Source of the DNA: UBA12465 sp964408785
GTDB lineage: Bacteria; Patescibacteriota; Patescibacteriia; Patescibacteriales; UBA12465
Reading direction: 5' to 3'
Assembly: GCA_964408785.1 (NCBI GenBank)
Contig: CAYPAS010000062.1
Location: 1 to 5,026, forward strand
Length of the DNA stretch: 5,026 nucleotides
Part shown: positions 1 through 4,376 of the stretch, piece after piece
Layout of the letters: every line of letters begins with the position of its first letter
How positions within the stretch are numbered: the stretch's first letter is position 1
The notes under the pieces: model-generated
Told to the model about the DNA's origin: nothing
Databases searched by the model: none
What the model saw: only the letters and a program-made list of their open reading frames with translations
Program-made: the position numbers and the translations under genes

Positions 1-629
1 AGTAATATCAGGTGTTTCTCATCCAGTGAAGCATACAAATCAAAAGTCTCATCATCGTTAATGCTTTTTGGATAATCCGCTAGCGGCTTCAATTTCTCTC
101 CCGCTTTTTGCGCTTCAAAAGAGCGGCCGATATTCTGACGGTAAAAATAATCACCTAAACGATCGATTTTTTCTTGGCTATTATACATAGTGCCCCGGCA
201 AAAAGGACTATTACAATAACAGGGGTGCAGAAGTTCACGGCGATTATCAACGACGCCATCGCCGCTTGGATCAAAGCTATAATCTATTGATAATTCTTCT
301 CCCGGAAAAAGACGGCGCAAGGCAAAAAAAAGAGTATGACCTCTGTCATAATAAGTACCGCAATTAGCCGAACATGAATGATTTATTAAATGGACACCTA
401 AAGCCTTGATATCAGCAGGAAAAATAGAATGGCCATTTCCGTCATAATCCATAGCATAACAAGCTTCGCCGCAAGCTTTTTCGTGTTTAGCAATCTGCGA
501 GTCATTGATTATCATGCCCATATAATCACCGACTACCGTTCCAGCCTCTATAGTCTTGGCGACAAAAACGCCCCGCCCCTTGTTTCTAATTTTCTTTACT
601 GAATAATAATTTTTGGGCAACAAAAACAT
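1..629 (-). CDS. SET-domain protein (putative lysine methyltransferase), 3' end outside window
   Basis: The minus-strand frame is open from an ATG at 629 to the window edge, giving 209 complete codons with no stop. The product shows the SET-domain signatures in order: GRGVFVAK (residues 18-25) and the following GDYMG (34-38), LINHSCSANC (81-90, the NHSC-x-x-N cofactor/knot motif), GEELSIDY (110-117, with the expected catalytic tyrosine Y117), then a post-SET CYCNSPFC (137-144). The spacing CxCx4C, together with C86 of the NHSC motif, is the set of four cysteines that binds zinc in post-SET enzymes such as DIM-5. By family, SET proteins transfer methyl from S-adenosylmethionine to protein lysines; the substrate here is unknown. 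A C-terminal extension of at least 60 residues follows and is cut by the window. ATG 629 is chosen because it is the only conventional start after an in-frame stop at 732-734, and a promoter lies just upstream. No Shine-Dalgarno is evident. Family call is firm; enzymatic activity is inferred. Confidence 0.9.
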   Translation of the reverse strand, partial: MFLLPKNYYSVKKIRNKGRGVFVAKTIEAGTVVGDYMGMIINDSQIAKHEKACGEACYAMDYDGNGHSIFPADIKALGVHLINHSCSANCGTYYDRGHTLFFALRRLFPGEELSIDYSFDPSGDGVVDNRRELLHPCYCNSPFCRGTMYNSQEKIDRLGDYFYRQNIGRSFEAQKAGEKLKPLADYPKSINDDETFDLYASLDEKHLIL

Positions 630-662
630 AATTTTTATAATTGATTTAATTTCTTGGATAAG

Positions 663-691
663 ATTATAACATTTAAACAGCGGCTTGGCTA
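663..691 (-). promoter_or_regulatory. Putative extended -10 promoter of the SET-domain gene
   Basis: On the minus strand TGTTATAAT reads at 671-663, a perfect TATAAT with the extended TGn element. A 17-bp spacer leads to TAGCCA (691-686), a 4/6 match to TTGACA. The -35 overlaps the stop codon of the upstream AlkD-type gene. Expected transcription start is near 656, giving a leader of about 27 nt. This suggests the SET gene can be transcribed separately from the rlmH/AlkD pair. Prediction from motif match only. Confidence 0.55.
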
Positions 692-1426
692 AAGCGCTAA
701 AAAATAAGCGCGGCGCGGCGCTGGCAAACGTTCAATGGCGTAGCGCAAAGCTGTTCGTGGCAAGTTCTTCCCTTCTTTTTTCAAAAAATCTTCTAACTCT
801 TTTTCCGATACCCGCTTACCAGCTTCACGCAACATCCAACCAACAGCTTTATGCATCAAATCCTCTTTGTCTTTTATTAATTTTTTAGCTAGACGATAAG
901 TATAAGCGGTCTGGCCGTCTTTAATAAAAGCATAAGTAGAAACCATTGCCAGGCGGCGATCCCAAAGGACGGCAGAGGAAGAAAGTTCTTCCAATAATGG
1001 CCAGGGCTTAATCGCCCAAGCTTCACGGCTTTTAGAGCTAGCCAACAAAAAATCTCCGAGTATCTTGTAAACCGAAAGATCGACTAAATCCCAATTATTA
1101 ATTCCCGCTTTTTCCTGAAGATAAAAATCCACTATCTGCCGTCTTTCAGAAAAAGACAGCGCGCGACTATACATCTCCACCAATAGCAACAAAGCGACTA
1201 AACGAAATTCATGCCTCTTGTCACGGATTAATTTTTTAAGGTCGCTAAATGGCAAAGGACAATATTTCTTCGCCAACTGCCGTTGCAAAGGCACGCTTAA
1301 TCCCAAAAAAATATCACCAGCGCCGTATTGGCCGGGCGCCGTCTTAAAAAATCTTTGAAAAACCTCTTGCTTTTCCTGATTAACCGCCCCCAAAAGCTCA
1401 TCCTGGAGAAGTTTGAGCTTATTCAT
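689..1426 (-). CDS. AlkD-type DNA alkylation repair protein (HEAT-repeat DNA glycosylase family)
   Basis: The product is a 245-residue, soluble, all-helical protein of the DNA alkylation repair family (Pfam DNA_alkylation, HEAT-like repeats). Family members such as Bacillus cereus AlkD (about 237 residues) excise N3- and N7-alkylated purines by trapping the lesion against the DNA backbone rather than flipping it into a pocket. Residues that match the AlkD active site are visible: NNWDLVD at 110-116 gives W112 and D116 with the same W-x3-D spacing as W109/D113 of AlkD, WDRRLAMV at 155-162 supplies the arginine (R157 or R158), and KAVGWMLREAGKR at 193-205 supplies W197. LPRTALRYAIERLP (222-235) is the conserved C-terminal helix region. 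The start lies 5 bp after the rlmH stop, so the two are probably co-transcribed. No Shine-Dalgarno is seen; translation may be coupled to rlmH. Family call is strong; exact lesion specificity cannot be read from sequence. Confidence 0.9.
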   Translation of the reverse strand: MNKLKLLQDELLGAVNQEKQEVFQRFFKTAPGQYGAGDIFLGLSVPLQRQLAKKYCPLPFSDLKKLIRDKRHEFRLVALLLLVEMYSRALSFSERRQIVDFYLQEKAGINNWDLVDLSVYKILGDFLLASSKSREAWAIKPWPLLEELSSSAVLWDRRLAMVSTYAFIKDGQTAYTYRLAKKLIKDKEDLMHKAVGWMLREAGKRVSEKELEDFLKKEGKNLPRTALRYAIERLPAPRRAYFLAL

Positions 1427-1431
1427 ATTTT

Positions 1432-1899
1432 TTAGTAATCATATTCTTTGCCCCGCAAAATAGCGGCAGCCCGATATAGTTGTTCAATTAAAACTACGCG
1501 CGCCAATTCGTGCGGTATAGTCAAAGGTGATAAAGATATTTTTTCATAACGAGCGGCAAAAGACGAACTAAAACCCAGGGCGCCTCCCAAAACCAAAATA
1601 AGCGGGCCATCATCTATTTTAGCGGCGAATTCCTTGGAATCGCTCAAAACACCTTTTTCTGAAAGCAGATAAACTTTAGCCGGCGACGCGGACAAACGAT
1701 TCTTCTCTAAGTAATTAGCGATAAGGGCTTCATCTGCCGCTATCGCTCTAGCCTGATCACGCGCGCCAAAAGAAGCCGCGTTTAATTCCACAACCTTTAC
1801 GCGAGCAAAAGGCGCTAAACGTTTTTCATATTCAGAAAACATCGCCTGATAAGATTTTTCTTTAAGCTTGCCAACAGCTAAGATACTAATATCTAACAT
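1432..1899 (-). CDS. rlmH: 23S rRNA (pseudouridine1915-N3)-methyltransferase RlmH
   Basis: The 155-residue product has exactly the length of E. coli RlmH and is a minimal SPOUT-fold methyltransferase. By family it acts as a dimer on assembled 70S ribosomes and methylates the pseudouridine at 1915 in helix 69 of 23S rRNA with S-adenosylmethionine. Visible signatures: N-terminal ISILAVGKLKEKSY (4-17), YEKRL (24-28), the cofactor loop ILVLGGALG (101-109), SLSPLTIPHELARVVLIEQ (122-140) and LYRA (141-144), ending in ILRGKEYDY. Two deviations stand out: the acidic or polar residue normally before the last glycine of GGxxG is leucine (GGALG), and the usual C-terminal YH(K/R) is YDY. The gene is first in a probable operon with the AlkD-type gene, 5 bp downstream. 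Candidate -10 elements lie immediately upstream, and no Shine-Dalgarno is present. The upstream gene on the plus strand is divergent. Confidence 0.95.
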   Translation of the reverse strand: MLDISILAVGKLKEKSYQAMFSEYEKRLAPFARVKVVELNAASFGARDQARAIAADEALIANYLEKNRLSASPAKVYLLSEKGVLSDSKEFAAKIDDGPLILVLGGALGFSSSFAARYEKISLSPLTIPHELARVVLIEQLYRAAAILRGKEYDY

Positions 1900-1906
1900 A
1901 TAGATA

Positions 1907-1925
1907 ATTTTAGCACATTTTAACA
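1907..1925 (-). promoter_or_regulatory. Tandem extended -10 elements upstream of rlmH
   Basis: Reading the minus strand, TGTTAAAAT (1925-1917) and TGCTAAAAT (1915-1907) are two extended -10 motifs exactly 10 bp apart, each 5/6 to TATAAT with the TGn element. No convincing -35 was found at 16-18 bp from either. The proximal element would place the transcript start at about 1900, directly at the rlmH ATG (1899); the distal one would give a leader of roughly 11 nt. Motif-based prediction. Confidence 0.45.
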
Positions 1926-1953
1926 GACAAGCTAGCCATAAAAACCAGAAACA

Positions 1954-1982
1954 TTGACGAAAATGGTTTTAAATCGTATAAT
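1954..1982 (+). promoter_or_regulatory. Near-consensus sigma70 promoter for the orphan membrane-protein gene
   Basis: TTGACG (1954-1959, 5/6) and TATAAT (1977-1982, 6/6) are separated by exactly 17 bp. Expected start is near 1989, giving a leader of about 37 nt that contains the AAGGAG ribosome binding site. It faces away from the rlmH promoter. This is the closest match to consensus in the window and differs in type from the extended -10 promoters of the minus-strand genes. Confidence 0.75.
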
Positions 1983-2007
1983 CAAAGCTTGAAAGTTCAT
2001 TAAAAAC

Positions 2008-2013
2008 AAGGAG
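2008..2013 (+). promoter_or_regulatory. Shine-Dalgarno of the orphan gene
   Basis: AAGGAG is a full match to the anti-Shine-Dalgarno, followed by 12 nt to the ATG at 2026. The spacing is somewhat long, but no other start codon lies between, so it supports ATG 2026 as the start. Confidence 0.65.
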
Positions 2014-2025
2014 AAAATAAAAATA

Positions 2026-2772
2026 ATGAAGAAAAAAATATCATTAATGACAATGGCGTTCATAATAATGATGAACATCTCGATTCCTGGCCAAGGTATA
2101 AACAAGATACTGAATAGCGAATCAATAAAAAATAGCAAGGAAAGGATATATAAAGAAATGGAATTTATCAGCAATGACTATCTAAAAATAGTCAACGATG
2201 AAGCCTCCTTTGAAATAGGAAAAGATACCATAAAAATAAAAAACGGTTCTAATTCATATATATCCTGGACAGAGGAATACGCCAAAGATGGAGCGCTGAT
2301 TAGAAAGGAGAAGACGAAAGATGATACTATTTTCAGCTTCATCATAACTTTCGGTATAATCGTTTTATTTTTTATGATTATAAAAGCTAATCAAGGAGAT
2401 GATATTTTGGAAAATAAAAATTCCAAAAATATTTATTATATAATACTGACAATAGTATTATCAGTATTGGCCTATAGCACCGGAATTTACCGAATCAAAG
2501 ATTATATGATTCTAGGATTAATGGTGGTTATACTGGCTATATTTTTGTTAATGATTATAAAAGAGTGGTCAATTCCACCATCATTAACAATTATAATATT
2601 CTTTCTTCATCTACTTAACTACCGCGACGCCGTAATTAAGTATGACAAGACATTGCCAATAAGTGAAAACGAAAATCTGACTTTCGTTTTTAATGCGGCA
2701 ATATTCTTGATGGCATTGGTAATTTTTTACTTTCTGGCCAAAAGCCACAACAAAAACAAAGCGCTTGAATAA
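2026..2772 (+). CDS. Unrecognised AT-rich multi-pass membrane protein
   Basis: I do not recognise the family of this 248-residue protein. It begins with KKK and a hydrophobic stretch (residues 5-20) that could be a signal peptide or an uncleaved anchor; no clear AxA cleavage site follows. Residues about 24-100 are polar and charged, with one or two tryptophan-containing strands, and are likely outside the membrane. Five hydrophobic segments then follow: about 102-120, 136-154, 160-178, 184-198 and 219-237, with a short lysine/asparagine-rich tail. That it is a real gene rests on a near-consensus promoter, a matched Shine-Dalgarno, a long open frame and a terminator at its very end. Composition is unlike its neighbours: about 31% GC by hand count over 2041-2760 against about 45% over 1441-1800 in rlmH, and around 25 of some 43 isoleucines use ATA. 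It is the only plus-strand gene, divergent from rlmH and convergent with the TPM gene. Recent acquisition is an inference; function is unknown. Confidence 0.78.
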   Translation: MKKKISLMTMAFIIMMNISIPGQGINKILNSESIKNSKERIYKEMEFISNDYLKIVNDEASFEIGKDTIKIKNGSNSYISWTEEYAKDGALIRKEKTKDDTIFSFIITFGIIVLFFMIIKANQGDDILENKNSKNIYYIILTIVLSVLAYSTGIYRIKDYMILGLMVVILAIFLLMIIKEWSIPPSLTIIIFFLHLLNYRDAVIKYDKTLPISENENLTFVFNAAIFLMALVIFYFLAKSHNKNKALE

Positions 2773-2787
2773 CAAGCGCTTTTTTTA
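2758..2787. terminator. Bidirectional rho-independent terminator shared by convergent genes
   Basis: Arms 2758-2767 (AAAGCGCTTG) and 2773-2782 are perfectly complementary over 10 bp around the loop AATAA (2768-2772). On the plus strand a T run continues from 2780 to 2786. On the minus strand the hairpin is followed by a T-rich stretch interrupted by one G (complement of 2752-2760), so it can also end the lemA-TPM transcript, whose last stop lies at 2797. The stop codon of the plus-strand gene occupies the loop, and its last three residues are encoded in the stem. Confidence 0.85.
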
Positions 2788-2796
2788 TAATCATTT

Positions 2797-3696
2797 TTAC
2801 CAATTTCCCGATGAGCCGCCTCCGCCCGATGAGCCGCCGCCAAAACCGCCAAAACCTCCTGATGAACCGCCAAAACCTCCTGATGAACCGCCACCGCCCC
2901 AGAACCAGGGGCCGCGCGGACCGCTTTTCGAAGGAGCCGGCAAAACGCGCGAGACTAAATAATCAAAACCTAAACCAAGGACGCCAAATAACAATGGCAG
3001 GAAAATAAAATAAATAGTTGCCGACAAAAACAGCGAAGCGATAGCACCGACTACTAAGCCGATAAAGCCGCCTTGCCACCAACTTTTTGTCTTAGCTAGA
3101 TAACGACGCAAGAGAGATAAAAGATAAAAAGCGATAAAAACAATCCATGATCCAAGCTCAACATAATTTTCAAAAGCTTTTTCTGATGGACCGGGAGCTT
3201 CTTCGGCTTGATATTCTCCGGCTGTCGCTGCAATCATCTTATCGGTCGCTTCATTCAAGCCGTCATAATAACGCCCTTCCTGGAAAGCCGGCTTCAAAGT
3301 TTTATTGATTATCTGATTAGCAGTCGCATCCGGCAAGGCGCCTTCCAGACCATAGCCGACTTCAATACGCATTTTTCTATCATCCAAGGCGACCAAAAGC
3401 AATAAACCATTATCATTCTTTTCCGTGCCGATGCCCCAATCCTCAAAAAGCTTTACCGCGTAATTCTCAATAGCGTCTCCATCTAAACTCTTGATAGTAA
3501 CGACAGCGATTTCGTTGGACGAAGAATCACGAAAAGCTTCTAATTTGCTTTCTAAGGCGGCACGATTTTCTGGGGAAAGCAATGCGGCATAATCATTAAC
3601 CAAGCCGCTAGGCTGACCGGGATTAGAATAAGCCAAAAGCGGCTTAGGTAAAATAAACCAAGCCGCTAAGAAAAAAATGGAAAATAAACGACGCAT
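2797..3696 (-). CDS. TPM-domain (YgcG/DUF477-type) secreted and membrane-anchored protein
   Basis: The 299-residue product has an N-terminal signal peptide (MRR, hydrophobic 4-22, likely cleavage after LLA at 20-22). A TPM domain follows at about 30-158, with VNDYAALLS (33-41), EIAVVTI (62-68), the NDNGLLLLVALDDRKMRIEVG region (94-114), GYGLEGALPD (114-123) and a C-terminal GRYYDGLNEA (141-150). Two or three membrane segments lie at about 182-199 and 208-242. The tail (267-299) is almost only Gly, Ser and Phe, ending GGGGSSGNW, a typical end for this architecture. TPM domains occur in bacterial envelope proteins and in the plant thylakoid protein TLP18.3, for which acid phosphatase activity and a photosystem II repair role are reported; no enzymatic role is assured here. 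The gene follows lemA by 21 bp, a widely seen pairing, so the proteins probably act together at the membrane. An AAAGGT sequence 6 nt before the ATG supports the start. Confidence 0.93.
   Translation of the reverse strand: MRRLFSIFFLAAWFILPKPLLAYSNPGQPSGLVNDYAALLSPENRAALESKLEAFRDSSSNEIAVVTIKSLDGDAIENYAVKLFEDWGIGTEKNDNGLLLLVALDDRKMRIEVGYGLEGALPDATANQIINKTLKPAFQEGRYYDGLNEATDKMIAATAGEYQAEEAPGPSEKAFENYVELGSWIVFIAFYLLSLLRRYLAKTKSWWQGGFIGLVVGAIASLFLSATIYFIFLPLLFGVLGLGFDYLVSRVLPAPSKSGPRGPWFWGGGGSSGGFGGSSGGFGGFGGGSSGGGGSSGNW
2846..2887 (-). repeat. Two perfect tandem 21-bp units in the Gly-rich tail of the TPM gene
   Basis: Positions 2846-2866 and 2867-2887 are identical, with 6 more matching bases after them. 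On the minus strand they encode a seven-residue Gly/Ser/Phe unit (GGFGGSS-type) in the low-complexity tail. The unit is a multiple of three, so gain or loss of copies keeps the frame. Confidence 0.85.
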
Positions 3697-3702
3697 TGGC
3701 GT

Positions 3703-3708
3703 ACCTTT
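3703..3708 (-). promoter_or_regulatory. Shine-Dalgarno of the TPM-domain gene
   Basis: The minus strand reads AAAGGT, 6 nt before the ATG at 3696, between the lemA stop and the TPM start. It is one of only two convincing Shine-Dalgarno sequences in the window and supports the chosen start. Confidence 0.5.
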
Positions 3709-3717
3709 TATCAGGGC

Positions 3718-4290
3718 CTACTGGCCGAGATTCAAATCGACAGCCGGTGCGTTTTCCACGCCGCTAGCGATTTCAAAATATTGTTTCGGATAATAACCGA
3801 AAAGGCCGGCGACGATATTCAAAGGCAAACGCTTAATCGAGGTATTATATCCCTTGACTTCCTCGTTAAAACGACCACGTTCAACGCTGATACGATTTTC
3901 CGTGCCTTCAAGCTGAGCCATTAAGGTCTGGATATTTTCATTCGATTTTAATTCCGGATAATTTTCCATGATGACCAATAAACGGCTGAGGGACGATTCT
4001 ACCTGTCCAGCGGCTACCGCTTTTTCATCAACAGTCTTAGCACCGGAATAATTGGCGCGAGCGGCGGCTAAATCGCCGAAAATTTTCTGCTCCTGTCCCA
4101 AAGAACCTTTGACGGCAGAAACCAAGTTAGGAATAAGGTCGAAACGACGCTGGTACTGAGTTTCGACTTGCGCCCAAGCGCTATCTACTTGTTCGCTAGC
4201 CGTGACTAAACGGTTATAAGAGGAAAAAAGCCAAGCGCCAGCTAAAATAACAATGGCGACAATGGCGATAATCCAAATTTTCTTGTTCAT
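3718..4290 (-). CDS. lemA: LemA family membrane protein
   Basis: The 190-residue product has the usual LemA length and design: a single N-terminal transmembrane helix (about 5-23) after MNKK, then a helical coiled domain expected outside the cytoplasm. Family signatures are all present: YNRLV (25-29), QVDSAWAQVE (34-43), YQRRFDLIPNLV (46-57), YPELKSNENI (111-120), LEGTENRISVER (127-138), FN..V.GYN (141-149) and the C-terminal FGYYPKQYFE (164-173). The biochemical function of LemA proteins is not established; they recur next to TPM-domain genes, as here. The gene is first in a two-gene operon with the TPM gene 21 bp downstream and has an extended -10 promoter just upstream. There is no lipobox and no Shine-Dalgarno at the ATG. 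The start is chosen because it gives the MNKK-plus-helix N-terminus and follows the promoter by about 25 nt. Confidence 0.95.
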   Translation of the reverse strand: MNKKIWIIAIVAIVILAGAWLFSSYNRLVTASEQVDSAWAQVETQYQRRFDLIPNLVSAVKGSLGQEQKIFGDLAAARANYSGAKTVDEKAVAAGQVESSLSRLLVIMENYPELKSNENIQTLMAQLEGTENRISVERGRFNEEVKGYNTSIKRLPLNIVAGLFGYYPKQYFEIASGVENAPAVDLNLGQ

Positions 4291-4320
4291 AATTTTTTAT
4301 TTATTTCTTAAAGCTTTGAT

Positions 4321-4349
4321 ATTATAGCACAAAAACAAAAAAATGTCTT
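4321..4349 (-). promoter_or_regulatory. Extended -10 promoter of the lemA-TPM operon
   Basis: The minus strand reads TGCTATAAT at 4329-4321 (perfect -10 with TGn) and, after a 17-bp spacer, AAGACA at 4349-4344 (4/6 to TTGACA). The start would be near 4314, giving a leader of about 24 nt before the lemA ATG. The -35 bases also form part of the stem of the typA terminator. Confidence 0.65.
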
Positions 4350-4366
4350 CCTTTTACGGAAGACAT
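4337..4366 (-). terminator. Rho-independent terminator of typA
   Basis: On the minus strand a perfect 9-bp stem (ATGTCTTCC at 4366-4358 pairing with GGAAGACAT at 4351-4343) closes a 6-nt loop. A run of seven T (complement of 4343-4337, its first base inside the stem) follows, with a second T run beyond. It begins 11 bp after the typA stop codon. On the plus strand the hairpin is followed only by a weak CTTTTATT. Confidence 0.85.
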
Positions 4367-4376
4367 CTTTTATTGT

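Noticed and set aside
693..712. Small inverted repeat GCGCT/AGCGC near the end of the AlkD-type gene as a terminator
   Set aside because: The stem is only 5 bp, it lies within coding sequence and no T run follows on the minus strand.
685..888. 67-residue open frame on the plus strand
   Set aside because: It lies wholly antisense to the well-supported AlkD-type gene, with no promoter, Shine-Dalgarno or recognisable motif.
1900..2025. Riboswitch or small RNA in the divergent intergenic region
   Set aside because: The 126 bp are accounted for by two promoters and short leaders; no long stem or conserved aptamer-like element was seen.
1932..2174. 80-residue hydrophobic open frame on the minus strand
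   Set aside because: It is antisense to the start and promoter of the orphan gene; the Ile/Phe-rich product is what the complement of an AT-rich sequence gives. The promoter, Shine-Dalgarno and longer frame favour the plus strand.
2894..2912. GCCCC/GGGGC hairpin as a regulatory structure
   Set aside because: It is a 5-bp stem inside the TPM coding region at the GPWFWGG codons, with no T run; it is explained by codon composition.
2765..3008. Two proline- or arginine-rich frames on the plus strand
   Set aside because: The PPDEPP and NRQNLLM patterns are the complement of the Gly/Ser-rich tail repeat of the TPM gene read in other frames.
3208..3405. 65-residue plus-strand frame
   Set aside because: It is antisense to the conserved TPM domain, with no initiation signals.
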